Shown here piece by piece: positions 32,864 to 42,091 of a stretch of DNA of 64,000 nt. Both the position numbers and the translations under genes were made by a program. Location: the NCBI RefSeq assembly GCF_026153455.1, contig NZ_CP110629.1:3038001-3102000 (forward strand), given 5' to 3'. Source of the stretch: Marinimicrobium sp. C6131 (GTDB taxonomy: Bacteria > Pseudomonadota > Gammaproteobacteria > Pseudomonadales > Cellvibrionaceae). The notes beneath the pieces were generated by a model. It made no database searches. It had not been told where the DNA came from and worked only from the letters and a program-made list of their open reading frames with translations. How positions within the stretch are numbered: position 1 is the first letter of the stretch; each line of letters starts with the position of its first letter.

Positions 32864-35364
32864 ATCTGACCCGCCGCCAATTTGCCAAGGCCAACGCCGC
32901 TGCGGTAGCCGCCGCGGCCATCGGTATGCCGCTGCCCGCCAGCGCCAGCAACCTGGTCACCAACCGCGAGCTGACCAACCTGAAATGGAGTAAGGCCCCC
33001 TGCCGGTTCTGTGGCACCGGCTGTGGCGTTATGGTCGCCACCCGGGACAACCGGGTCGTGGCCACCCATGGCGACGTCAAAGCCGAGGTGAACCGGGGCT
33101 TGAACTGTGTGAAGGGCTACTTTCTGTCGAAAATCCTGTACGGGCCGGACCGGTTACACAAACCGCTGCTGCGGATGCGCAACGGCCAGTACGACAAGAA
33201 CGGCGACTTCCAGGAAATCTCCTGGGACCAGGCCATGGACCTGCTCGCCGACAAGTTGAAGCAGTCGATTCGCGAACATGGCCCGGAAAGTGTCGGGCTG
33301 TTTGGTTCCGGGCAGTGGACCGTGTGGGAAGCCTACGCGGCCAGCAAGCTATTCAAGGGCGGGCTGCGCAGCAATAACCTCGACCCCAACGCACGCCACT
33401 GCATGGCCTCGGCGGTGGGCGGCTTCATGCGCACCTTCGGCATCGACGAGCCCATGGGCTGCTATGACGATATCGAGCACGCCGATGCGTTCGTGCTGTG
33501 GGGCTCGAACATGGCAGAAATGCACCCCGTACTGTGGAGCCGGGTCACCGACCGCAAGCTCTCCTACGAGCATGTTCAGGTGGTCGCCATGTCCCCCTAC
33601 GAAACCCGCAGTTTCGATCTGGCGGATCTGCCCATAATTTTCAAGCCTCACACCGACCTGATCATTCTCAACTACATTGCCAATTACCTGATCGAGAACG
33701 ACAAGGTCAATCACGAGTTCGTCAACAAATACACTCGCTTTGTGAAAGGCCAGGACGATATCGGGTACGGCCTGCGCGCCGAAGACCCGCGGCAACAACG
33801 GGCCAAGGGCGCCGACAAAGCCAACACCTGGAGCGATATCACCTTCGAGGAGTTTGCCGAATTCGTCAAACCCTACACCCTGGAACGGGCCGCCAAGGAA
33901 ACCGGCGTCCCCAAGGCCCGCCTGGAGCGGCTGGCGAAGATCTATGCGGACCCGGACATCAAGGTCATGTCCTGCTGGACCATGGGCTTCAACCAGCACA
34001 CCCGCGGGGTCTGGGCGAACAACATGATCTACAACATTCACCTCCTGACCGGCAAAATCAGCGAGCCGGGCAACAGCCCCTTCTCGCTCACCGGTCAGCC
34101 CTCGGCCTGTGGCTCGGCTCGGGAAGTGGGCACCTTTGCCCACCGCCTGCCCGCCGACATGGTGGTCACCAACCCCAAACACCGGGCCATGACCGAGAAA
34201 ATCTGGAAGCTGCCCGAGGGCACCATTCCCGACAAGGTGGGCTTCTCCGCTGTGGAGCAGAGCCGAAAACTGAAAGACGGCGTGCTCAAGGTCTACTGGA
34301 CCCAGGTGACCAACAACATCCAGGCCGGCCCCAATACCAGTCAGGAAACCCTGCCCGGATGGCGCAACCCGGATGCGTTTGTGGTGGTCTCCGATGTCTA
34401 CCCCACCGTCTCGGCCCAGGCCGCCGACATGATTCTGCCCAGCGCAATGTGGGTGGAAAAAGAGGGCGCCTTCGGCAACGCCGAGCGACGCACCCAATTC
34501 TGGCACCAACTGGTACCACCGCCCGGCGAAGCCCGCTCTGACCTCTGGCAGTTGATGGAAGTCTCCCGGCGCATCAAAACCGATGACGTCTGGCCAGCGG
34601 AGCTGCTCAACAAAGCCGGCGACCTCAAAGGCAAAACACTGTTCGATGTGCTCTTTGCCAACGGCCAGGTCAACCAGTTCAGCAACGACGACCGGGCCGA
34701 GGGCTATGACAACTACGAATCCGAAGCTTTCGGCTTTTATGTGCAGAAGGGCCTGTTCGAAGAGTACGCCCGCTTTGGGCGCGGCAAGGCCCACGACCTG
34801 GCCAATTTCGATCGGTACCACCAGGAGCGGGGCCTGCGCTGGCCTGTGGTGGACGGCAAGGAGACCCGGTGGCGCTTCCGCGAGGGCCACGACCCCTACG
34901 TGGAAGCGGGCAGCGGCGTGCAGTTCTACGGCAAACCGGATAATCGGGCCCTGATTTTTGCCCTGCCTTACGAGCCCCCGGCGGAGTCGCCCGATGAAGA
35001 ATACCCCTTCTGGCTCAGTACCGGGCGGGTACTGGAGCACTGGCACACCGGTTCCATGACCCAGCGGGTCGAGGAGCTGAACCTGGCCGTACCCCACGCG
35101 CTGGTGTACATGAACTACGAAGACGCCCGTAAGCAGGGCTTCCGCCGCGGCAGCGAAGTACGGGTGATCAGCCGGCGCGGCAACATCCGGGCACGGGTAG
35201 AAACCCGGGGCCGGATCAAGCCACCGGAGGGGCTGGTGTACATTCCCTTTTTTGACGCCAACCGGTTAGTCAACAAGCTGACACTCGATGCCACCGACCC
35301 GATTTCCCTGCAGACGGATTTCAAGAAGTGTGCCGTCCGCCTCGAACTGATCAGCCTTGCATAA
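32860..35364 (+). CDS. napA: NapA, periplasmic nitrate reductase catalytic subunit
   Basis: 834 residues, typical of NapA. The Tat signal RRQF is at residues 5-8 with cleavage near ASA (28-30). The [4Fe-4S] ligands are C48, C51, C55 and C83. The molybdenum-coordinating Cys is in DPNARHCMAS (near residue 183). Molybdopterin-binding blocks such as TLPGWRNPD and the C-terminal dinucleotide-binding domain are complete. NapA reduces nitrate to nitrite in the periplasm with electrons from NapB/NapC. Codons and frame are intact. Confidence 0.96.
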   Translation: MNLTRRQFAKANAAAVAAAAIGMPLPASASNLVTNRELTNLKWSKAPCRFCGTGCGVMVATRDNRVVATHGDVKAEVNRGLNCVKGYFLSKILYGPDRLHKPLLRMRNGQYDKNGDFQEISWDQAMDLLADKLKQSIREHGPESVGLFGSGQWTVWEAYAASKLFKGGLRSNNLDPNARHCMASAVGGFMRTFGIDEPMGCYDDIEHADAFVLWGSNMAEMHPVLWSRVTDRKLSYEHVQVVAMSPYETRSFDLADLPIIFKPHTDLIILNYIANYLIENDKVNHEFVNKYTRFVKGQDDIGYGLRAEDPRQQRAKGADKANTWSDITFEEFAEFVKPYTLERAAKETGVPKARLERLAKIYADPDIKVMSCWTMGFNQHTRGVWANNMIYNIHLLTGKISEPGNSPFSLTGQPSACGSAREVGTFAHRLPADMVVTNPKHRAMTEKIWKLPEGTIPDKVGFSAVEQSRKLKDGVLKVYWTQVTNNIQAGPNTSQETLPGWRNPDAFVVVSDVYPTVSAQAADMILPSAMWVEKEGAFGNAERRTQFWHQLVPPPGEARSDLWQLMEVSRRIKTDDVWPAELLNKAGDLKGKTLFDVLFANGQVNQFSNDDRAEGYDNYESEAFGFYVQKGLFEEYARFGRGKAHDLANFDRYHQERGLRWPVVDGKETRWRFREGHDPYVEAGSGVQFYGKPDNRALIFALPYEPPAESPDEEYPFWLSTGRVLEHWHTGSMTQRVEELNLAVPHALVYMNYEDARKQGFRRGSEVRVISRRGNIRARVETRGRIKPPEGLVYIPFFDANRLVNKLTLDATDPISLQTDFKKCAVRLELISLA

Positions 35365-35377
35365 GGGAGAGCCCATC

Positions 35378-35857
35378 ATGATCAAACTGATTAGACGCAG
35401 CATTCTGATGGCAGGCCTGGTGATGCCGCTGATCGCCTCAGGTGAACCACCCCAGGAGGTCCCGGCACCGGATGGTGTGCGCCAGGGTGGCACGCTCAGC
35501 CAGACGGCCGAAGCGCCTCCGCTGGCCAATGTGCGCTCGAGCATGCGCCGGCCTACACGCAATTACCCCGAGCAGCCGCCGATGATTCCGCACACTATCC
35601 GCGGTTACCAGGTGGACACCAACTTCAACCAGTGCCTGAGTTGCCATAGCCGCAGCGCCACCGAAGTCAGCGGCGCCCCCATGGTCAGCATCACCCACTT
35701 TGTCGACCGGGACGGACAGACGCTGGCCTCGGTTTCACCGCGCCGCTATTTCTGCGTGCAGTGTCATGTGCCCCAGCACGACATCGATCCGGTGAAGGTC
35801 AGTACCTTCAAAGGGATTGACCAGGTGCTGGAAGATATCATCAAGCGCGGTGAGTAG
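35378..35857 (+). CDS. napB: NapB, di-haem cytochrome c of periplasmic nitrate reductase
   Basis: 159 residues from the ATG at 35378 (GGAGA upstream), starting a Sec signal peptide (ILMAGLVMPLIASG). Two haem-binding motifs, CLSCH and CVQCH, are present, with the NapB signature NYPEQPPMIPH and His ligands SITHFVD. It receives electrons from NapC and passes them to NapA. It follows napA by 13 bp. Confidence 0.94.
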   Translation: MIKLIRRSILMAGLVMPLIASGEPPQEVPAPDGVRQGGTLSQTAEAPPLANVRSSMRRPTRNYPEQPPMIPHTIRGYQVDTNFNQCLSCHSRSATEVSGAPMVSITHFVDRDGQTLASVSPRRYFCVQCHVPQHDIDPVKVSTFKGIDQVLEDIIKRGE

Positions 35858-35869
35858 CGGGGGACGGTT

Positions 35870-36529
35870 ATGTGGAAAACACTGAAAGCGTATTGGAAAA
35901 CGTTCAACCGACCCGCAACGCACATCAGCCTGGGGGTACTTACCCTCGGTGGTTTTATCGCCGGCATCATTTTCTGGGGCGGCTTCAACACGGCTTTGGA
36001 ATTCACGAATACCGAAGAGTTCTGCATCAGTTGCCATGAAATGAAGGCCAACCCTTACGAGGAGTTGATCCCGACCATTCACTACACCAACCGATCCGGT
36101 GTTCGTGCCACCTGCTCAGACTGCCACGTTCCCCACGACTGGACCTACAAGATCGCCCGAAAAATGGAGGCCTCCAAAGAGGTGTGGGGCTGGATCTTCG
36201 GCACCATCGATACCCGGGAAAAGTTTCTGGACAAGCGCCGCATGCTCGCCGAGCGCGAGTGGCGCCGGCTGAAAGCCAACGACTCATTGGAGTGTCGCAA
36301 CTGCCACAACTTCGAGTATATGGACTTTACCCAGCAATCACCCCGGGCCCGGGAAATGCACTCCACCCTGTTGGCCAGCGGCGAGAAAACCTGTATCGAC
36401 TGTCACAAGGGCATCGCCCACAATCTGCCGGACATGCGCGGCGTGGAATCGGGCTTTCATGGTGACCTTAGTGAGGTCTACGCCCCCGGCAGCACGGCCG
36501 TGGCCCGGTTCCTGTTGACCGAGGAATAG
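35870..36529 (+). CDS. napC: NapC/NirT-type tetra-haem quinol dehydrogenase
   Basis: 219 residues. One N-terminal membrane anchor (about 18-40) is followed by four haem c motifs: CISCH, CSDCH, CRNCH and CIDCH. The protein oxidises menaquinol/ubiquinol at the inner membrane and feeds NapB. It starts 12 bp after napB. No napF, napG or napH is present, so NapC is the only visible quinol route. Confidence 0.95.
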   Translation: MWKTLKAYWKTFNRPATHISLGVLTLGGFIAGIIFWGGFNTALEFTNTEEFCISCHEMKANPYEELIPTIHYTNRSGVRATCSDCHVPHDWTYKIARKMEASKEVWGWIFGTIDTREKFLDKRRMLAEREWRRLKANDSLECRNCHNFEYMDFTQQSPRAREMHSTLLASGEKTCIDCHKGIAHNLPDMRGVESGFHGDLSEVYAPGSTAVARFLLTEE

Positions 36530-36569
36530 CCTTCGCTCACAATTCCGGAACCGACCAGGAGACCGAACT

Positions 36570-36758
36570 GTGAGCGACAACGTCATAGCCTTCAAACGGC
36601 CCAGCGCCCAAGAAAAGCACAAGGGTAAAACCTTGTGCCGCAGTGGCTTTCATAAGTGGAAGGTGGTTACCGAACGGAAGTTTGATGTCAAGCAGGGGAA
36701 GTTGGTGACCCAGCTGAGGTGCACTCGGTGCGGTAAAGAGAAAGTGGAAGCGCTTTGA
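36570..36758 (+). CDS. Small zinc-ribbon-like protein after napC
   Basis: 62 residues from a GTG at 36570 with AGGAG about 8 bp upstream. A Cys/His cluster CRSGFH near residue 23 and a C-terminal CTRCGKE could bind zinc. The rest is basic and hydrophilic (RPSAQEKHKGK). It is 40 bp after napC and probably co-transcribed. Short proteins of this type occur in marine gammaproteobacteria; the function is unknown and a nap role is not implied by the sequence. Confidence 0.6.
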   Translation: MSDNVIAFKRPSAQEKHKGKTLCRSGFHKWKVVTERKFDVKQGKLVTQLRCTRCGKEKVEAL

Positions 36759-36760
36759 TA

Positions 36761-37471
36761 CTAACCGGCTACATCAATAAAGCTGTTAATTGATAAACGG
36801 CCGGTGAGCGGGTCGGGGTCCGGATGAAAGTCGGCTTCGATGCACCCCGAATGAAGGATATTTCTAGGATAGACCACCATCCGATTGAAAACACCTTCAA
36901 CGCGACCGATTTCTTCGAACAATGGCGTAGATCCATTGATGTAGGCACGGCCGGGCATATTGGGACCATCATTCTCCGACTCCAATGACCGCAGGTAGGC
37001 CACTTTCCTCGCTTCGGTGAGACGCTCAAAACCAGTTTTTCGATGTCGATAGAACGCCGTGCCACCATATCCGGATCGAAACAGGTAGTGGATGGCCGCC
37101 AGACCTTCCGGTTCCAGAGAATCGAAATGGGGAATACGCTGCAACAGCGACAGCCGCTCCGGCGGTGTCGTGACCAATGAATACTGGCACATGGTAAACT
37201 TGAGGGTCCTGCCAGACAGGCCAAACGCATCCGCTATGGCCTCCTGAAGACTCTCCAGCACAAAGCGCTGGTAAGAAAGAGAGACAGGCGCTCGAATTCC
37301 GGGGAAGAAGCGCGACTGGGTCGTAAAGTTCAAATGACTCGCTTCTGCCCGCAGCCGCTCGGGTTGCTCCACCAGTTGGTCAATGATCATTACCGGTGTA
37401 TGTTCTTCCCCGACATGTTCGATCCGAATCGACCGATCAGGCGAAGGAGCCCATACAGAATCAACGCTCAC
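36761..37471 (-). CDS. DUF6445-family protein, 2OG-oxygenase-like
   Basis: 236 residues from a GTG at 37471, chosen because AGGAG lies 7 bp upstream. This start overlaps the TGA of halogenase 3 by 11 bp; an ATG at 37498 would extend further into it with no ribosome site. Residues RIPHFDSLEP (H-x-D-like), ILHSGC (distal His) and GRLSINSFI (Arg) match the iron and 2-oxoglutarate ligand pattern of prolyl-4-hydroxylase-like enzymes. DUF6445 genes are often found beside halogenase-family genes and TonB receptors. Substrate unknown. Confidence 0.72.
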   Translation of the reverse strand: MSVDSVWAPSPDRSIRIEHVGEEHTPVMIIDQLVEQPERLRAEASHLNFTTQSRFFPGIRAPVSLSYQRFVLESLQEAIADAFGLSGRTLKFTMCQYSLVTTPPERLSLLQRIPHFDSLEPEGLAAIHYLFRSGYGGTAFYRHRKTGFERLTEARKVAYLRSLESENDGPNMPGRAYINGSTPLFEEIGRVEGVFNRMVVYPRNILHSGCIEADFHPDPDPLTGRLSINSFIDVAG

Positions 37472-38942
37472 GACAGTACTCCTTAACAAATGCTCCATGC
37501 TGGGGAAGCTTCTCTACCCCAGATCTCACCTGTCGCCTGAAATCGTCCAACGTTTTTTGCAGTCGCTCATCGCCCATAGCACGGACAATCGGGTGGTAGC
37601 GTTCTGGGTGGATTCGTTGCCCCAACATGACCTGCACCCAGGAATCAAGGCGGAACAGTTCGTTCGGTGCCTGGTAGGCATGCCCTTGCTCCCGAAATAG
37701 GGCGATGCGCTCCTGCAGTGACTCCGGAATGCTCATGTTACTGCAGTGGCGCCAAAATGGGCTGTCAGACCGTTCCGTGGCGTGATAGTGAAGAATGATA
37801 AAGTCTCGGATCTTTTCCAGCTCGTCTTTTGCAATCCGGTTGTAATGGCTCACCAATGAAGGCGTAATACCGTCAAAAGGAAAAAGCTGAATCAACCGTG
37901 TCATGCTGATCATGATCAGGTGGATTGACGTCGACTCCAACGGCTCAACAAAACCGCTGGACAGCCCCACGGCCACACAGTTCTTGTTCCAGGTCTGACG
38001 TCGCCGTCCAGTACGAAACCGGATCAGGCGTGGTTCAGTCAGTGGCTTCCCCTCGATACTGGATAAGAGCCGATCCCGCGCGGCCTCATCGCTTGAATAC
38101 CGGCTGCAGTACACCAGGCCATTCCCCACCCGATGCTGGAGTGGAATACGCCACCGCCAACCACTGTCGTGAGCACTGGACAGAGTGTAGGGTGGTGGTG
38201 GGCCGACGGACTCTGTCTGTACCGCCAAGGCGCTGTCGCAAGGCAACCAATGGCTCCAGTCCTCATACCCCGTGTGCAGAGCTTCCTCAATGAGTAACCC
38301 CCGAAACCCGGTACAGTCAATGAACAGATCTGCATCCACCGATTCTCCGGACGCCATTTCCAGCGACTCGATATAGCCTGAATCAGGGTTCAGGTGCACC
38401 TGCTGAATCTTGCCCTCGATTCGCGTAACACCCTCGCTTTCACTCTTGGTTCGCAAAAAGGCGGCGTATCGGGTCGCATCCAGGTGATAGGCGTAGTTCA
38501 GGCTGCCGTTTGACGAGGTGGCAAATTTTCCCTCCCGAGCCGCCTCATGTTCCACGCAGTACTCCCCGAATTCTCCCCCGAAACCCTGTTCCCTGGCACG
38601 TAGCCAGAAATGCTGGAAGTCAGCCATCCAGGTTTCTTTACCGGTCTTTCCGAAAGAGTGAATATAGCGGTCACCGTCCCGGGCCCAGTTCTCAAAGGCG
38701 ATACCCAATTTGAATGTGGCTCCTGTGGCCGCCATAAACTGTTGCTCATCTACACCAATCAGTCGATGAAAGTTGCGCATGGGCGGGATACTGGCTTCAC
38801 CGACACCAACGGTACCAATGTCCTCGGATTCGACCAGCACAATATTGAGCAAGTCGCCAAGCTGCGACGACAATGCCGCCGCGCAGACCCAGCCAGCAGT
38901 GCCACCACCTGCGATTACCACTTTGCGTACAGGCTTGTTCAC
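37461..38942 (-). CDS. Flavin-dependent tryptophan-halogenase-family protein 3
   Basis: 493 residues from a GTG at 38942 with GGAGA about 5 bp upstream. The FAD motif IAGGGTAGWV, catalytic lysine K78 in ATFKLGIAF, WRWRIPLQ and FVEPLESTSIH are all present, so the halogenase active site is complete. It is preceded by TonB receptor 2 and its terminator and followed by the overlapping DUF6445 gene. As with the other two copies, the true substrate is unknown. Confidence 0.88.
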   Translation of the reverse strand: MNKPVRKVVIAGGGTAGWVCAAALSSQLGDLLNIVLVESEDIGTVGVGEASIPPMRNFHRLIGVDEQQFMAATGATFKLGIAFENWARDGDRYIHSFGKTGKETWMADFQHFWLRAREQGFGGEFGEYCVEHEAAREGKFATSSNGSLNYAYHLDATRYAAFLRTKSESEGVTRIEGKIQQVHLNPDSGYIESLEMASGESVDADLFIDCTGFRGLLIEEALHTGYEDWSHWLPCDSALAVQTESVGPPPPYTLSSAHDSGWRWRIPLQHRVGNGLVYCSRYSSDEAARDRLLSSIEGKPLTEPRLIRFRTGRRRQTWNKNCVAVGLSSGFVEPLESTSIHLIMISMTRLIQLFPFDGITPSLVSHYNRIAKDELEKIRDFIILHYHATERSDSPFWRHCSNMSIPESLQERIALFREQGHAYQAPNELFRLDSWVQVMLGQRIHPERYHPIVRAMGDERLQKTLDDFRRQVRSGVEKLPQHGAFVKEYCRER

Positions 38943-39010
38943 GGTGTTCTCCTGTAAAACAGGTTCATTTTATAGAAACCATACCACGGTTTTTAGAGAA
39001 ACTCATTGGC

Positions 39011-39039
39011 AAAAAAAAGGCCGCTGCAAGCAGCGACCT
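39011..39039 (-). terminator. Rho-independent terminator after TonB receptor 2
   Basis: On the minus strand GGTCGCTGC and GCAGCGGCC pair (one G-U) around TTGC... and are followed by eight T's (A-run 39011-39018 on the plus strand). It separates the receptor from halogenase 3. Confidence 0.85.
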
Positions 39040-39091
39040 TCTTCTTACCAGGGACCAAGCCGGAAGGTTGGCCCAAGTTTTCACGCAACCT

Positions 39092-42091
39092 TTAGAAGGC
39101 GTAGCGAGCACCGATCTGGTAACGAGCGCCCTGATCTTGAAGATCCCAAAGCTGGTTCTCAGAGCGACCATGCTGACGGATGTTCTCTTCGGTCAAATTG
39201 ATGCCCTCGAAGAACACACTCAGATCGTCCGTCACATTATATGCAACGTTCAGATCAAGCTGAGAGTATTCCTCAACGTAAACCGGGTTCCGCGAGTTAC
39301 CACGGTTGGTTTCGTTGAGGAACTTGTCACGCCAGTTGTAGGCCAGACGCACGGTGAAACCGTAGTTCTCATAGATACCAACGAGGTTAGCGGTATCACT
39401 CAAGCCCAGTAGCGCGAACTGTGCTTCCGAAGGATCGCCCAGATCATTAAACGCTACGTCGCCCCGCACTATGGTGTAGTTGGCCTGAACACCGAAACCG
39501 GTATCGCCAAAGAAATGCTGTGCGGCGAGTTCGCTACCGTAGAGCTTGGCTTCACGATTGTTGACTGGCGTTGCGGTGTTGAAGATCATCAACGGATCTT
39601 CGGAGTTGGGGATCAGGTCGTACTCTGTCGCCACATCCACTGCGAAGTCTGCGTCGTCTGTATAATCCGCCGCCCCATTCGGGAAAGCATCCGGATTATC
39701 CAGCACGGCGGTCATGACAAACAGAGAGGTATCGTTGATGTCATAGCCACCATCAGAGAGCGCCTGTGCCGCTTCTTCTACGCGAGGACCGTTGGTGACA
39801 TCACGCAGACCGAAGTGGCTTTCCGGAATCTGGTCAGTACCAATAAAGTTACTGACTCGCTTCTCAAAGAAACCCGCTGATACATAGCTGGAGTCGTCGT
39901 AGTACCATTCAACCGACAAATCCAGGTTGTCTGATTCCAGCGGTTTCAGAGCCGGGTTGGTCGCGTTGGCGGTCGGAGTCGAGCCAAGATAGGTAGAACC
40001 CACGTTGCCAAAGCCACCCACGGATGCTGCTAACTGGCCGTAACCGGCGCGAGCGATGGTTTTGCTATAAGAGAAGCGAGCTTTGACGTCCTCTGCCAGC
40101 AGAATATCGAAATCCAGGCTGGGCAGCAGGTTGTCGTAGTCAGACTTGACGGTAAACGCTTCAGTGGTATCGCTGTAGACAGTCTGGAAGTCGTTGTTGT
40201 CTTGCCACACCCGGTAGGCCGGAATCTGAGTGAAGGACGTGGAAGTCACATCGGTAGTTTCATAGCGGAAACCGGTCACCAAGTTGGTTTCCATGCCACC
40301 GAGCTCGCCCTGAATAGTAACCTGGGCGAAAAGTGCGTTAATGTCTTCTTCAATCAGATTGTTATTGGAGAAGTTCGGGTTATAAGCCACTGCATAACCG
40401 TTTTCAGCCGTACCGTATTCGCTAACAGCCCACTCAGCCAAGGCTACCGGGTTGCCGCGGGCACCGCCCTGGAAGCCACCGCTAGTGGGATAATCGTCGA
40501 ACTGTCCCAACAGGCTGAACTCTTGCAGCAAGCCATCGGGAATTTCACCCGGGTTGGCTACACCCCAGTCACCCAATGCCATGTAGCGATCCGAGTTCTG
40601 CTGCTCCATTTCCACAGTGCGACTTTCGACACCGAAATCGAAACGGCCATCGTCAAACTCGAAGGCGCCATCCAGCTGCACTTGGGTCACATCAGTGGTC
40701 TGACCGGCGTACCAGATCCGAGCAACCTGGGAGCCGAAGTCATCCAGACTGAAGCCATTTTCATAAGTCGCCTGAGTCAACGGCAGATCGCGGTCCCAAT
40801 CAGTCACCTGCGAGGTCTGGGTCGGGTTGGCTACACTCACGTCGATAGAGCCTGCATTACCCGGGCCATCCGGCAGGCTTTCCATGGTGGAGTCATGGAC
40901 GTCGAAGTTGAAGCTCAAGCGGTCGTTGACCTGCCACTCGGCGTTGAAGCCAATAGAGGTCAGCTCGTCGCGCTGTTCACGCCATTGCTGCTCGTAGCCG
41001 TTATCCTTGTTGGCCAAGGTTTCAGAGTAAATCGCTGGCGTAGCAACCGCAGAGTCGTCAAACACCAGGCGATCAACGGTGTTGCCGTTGGCATACCAGA
41101 AGGTCTGCTCGCCACGATGCTCAGTAAGATAGTTCTCAGCATATACCAGATCACCGGTCAGGGTGAGGTTGTCCTGGGGCTGGAACTGCAGGGTCAACAT
41201 GGCGTTGGTACGCTCACGATGACGATCGGATACAGAGTAACGAACGTCGTTGGGACGGCCGTAGAGTTGGCCCTCTTCAGGGGCATTTTCAATCACCGCA
41301 TCATCGGTGAACGAATAGAGTTCGTCCTCGCCCCAGCGCCCAATATTCCAGTCGTTGGAGGTGGCTCCGGCGGCTCCGGAATCGCGTTCCTGAAAGCTGG
41401 CGGCCAGGCTCACACCAAAGGTGTCAGAATCATCGGTCCAGCTGAAAATACCGGAGACTTCCGGAGTCAGGTCATCACCGGTCAAGGTGGTAGTGTCATG
41501 AACGGCTTTAAAGCCGACGCTACCCTCGGTTCCGCGATCCAGAGGACGGGCGGTCTTGATGTTGATGGTACCGCCGATACCACCGGTCGCAATACTGGCA
41601 CGGCCTGTCTTGTACACTTCCAGTCCGGAAACGCTTTCCGAAGCCAGGTTGGCAAAGTCAAATGCGCGGGTGCCACCACCACGGGTACCACTGGCACCAC
41701 TACCACCACCGAAGGTGCTGGCTGCGGGAAGCTGACGACCATTCAGGGTCACCATGTTGTTGTCGCCACCGAAACCACGGATGGTAACCGAGGAACCCTC
41801 GCCGTTGCGACGGTCAATGGACACGCCGGTAATGCGCTGCAGGGATTCAGCCAGGTTAGTATCGGGGAATTTACCGATGTCTTCCGCAGAAATGGCATCA
41901 ACGACACCAGTGGCATCGCGCTTGATGTCCATCGCCTGCTCCAGGGAGCCGCGGATACCGGTGACCACCACCTCTTCCAGCATGGGCTCGCCCTGCTGCG
42001 CTAATGCACCACCGCTGAAGCCAGCCAGGGCCGATGAGGCCACGACTGAGGCGATCAGGCGCTTTTGAAAACTCTTACGATTGGGATTCAT
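39092..42091 (-). CDS. TonB-dependent receptor 2 (Xanthomonas/Caulobacter type)
   Basis: 999 residues with AGGAGA upstream of the start. A signal peptide (LIASVVASSALAGFSGGALA) is followed by EEVVVTGIRGSLEQAMDIKR, the hallmark N-terminus of this receptor type. The plug domain is about 45-165 and the beta-barrel ends in RYAF. A Gly-rich loop (FGGGSGASGTRGGG, about 125) in the plug is unusual but common to some oligosaccharide receptors. It is the first gene of the leftward block ending with DUF6445. Confidence 0.93.
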   Translation of the reverse strand: MNPNRKSFQKRLIASVVASSALAGFSGGALAQQGEPMLEEVVVTGIRGSLEQAMDIKRDATGVVDAISAEDIGKFPDTNLAESLQRITGVSIDRRNGEGSSVTIRGFGGDNNMVTLNGRQLPAASTFGGGSGASGTRGGGTRAFDFANLASESVSGLEVYKTGRASIATGGIGGTINIKTARPLDRGTEGSVGFKAVHDTTTLTGDDLTPEVSGIFSWTDDSDTFGVSLAASFQERDSGAAGATSNDWNIGRWGEDELYSFTDDAVIENAPEEGQLYGRPNDVRYSVSDRHRERTNAMLTLQFQPQDNLTLTGDLVYAENYLTEHRGEQTFWYANGNTVDRLVFDDSAVATPAIYSETLANKDNGYEQQWREQRDELTSIGFNAEWQVNDRLSFNFDVHDSTMESLPDGPGNAGSIDVSVANPTQTSQVTDWDRDLPLTQATYENGFSLDDFGSQVARIWYAGQTTDVTQVQLDGAFEFDDGRFDFGVESRTVEMEQQNSDRYMALGDWGVANPGEIPDGLLQEFSLLGQFDDYPTSGGFQGGARGNPVALAEWAVSEYGTAENGYAVAYNPNFSNNNLIEEDINALFAQVTIQGELGGMETNLVTGFRYETTDVTSTSFTQIPAYRVWQDNNDFQTVYSDTTEAFTVKSDYDNLLPSLDFDILLAEDVKARFSYSKTIARAGYGQLAASVGGFGNVGSTYLGSTPTANATNPALKPLESDNLDLSVEWYYDDSSYVSAGFFEKRVSNFIGTDQIPESHFGLRDVTNGPRVEEAAQALSDGGYDINDTSLFVMTAVLDNPDAFPNGAADYTDDADFAVDVATEYDLIPNSEDPLMIFNTATPVNNREAKLYGSELAAQHFFGDTGFGVQANYTIVRGDVAFNDLGDPSEAQFALLGLSDTANLVGIYENYGFTVRLAYNWRDKFLNETNRGNSRNPVYVEEYSQLDLNVAYNVTDDLSVFFEGINLTEENIRQHGRSENQLWDLQDQGARYQIGARYAF

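Noticed and set aside
33349..35097. 582-codon frame antisense to napA
   Set aside because: A shadow of the high-GC codon pattern of napA; the sense protein is unmistakable.
40202..42004. 600-codon frame antisense to TonB receptor 2
   Set aside because: Shadow of the receptor gene; no family features.
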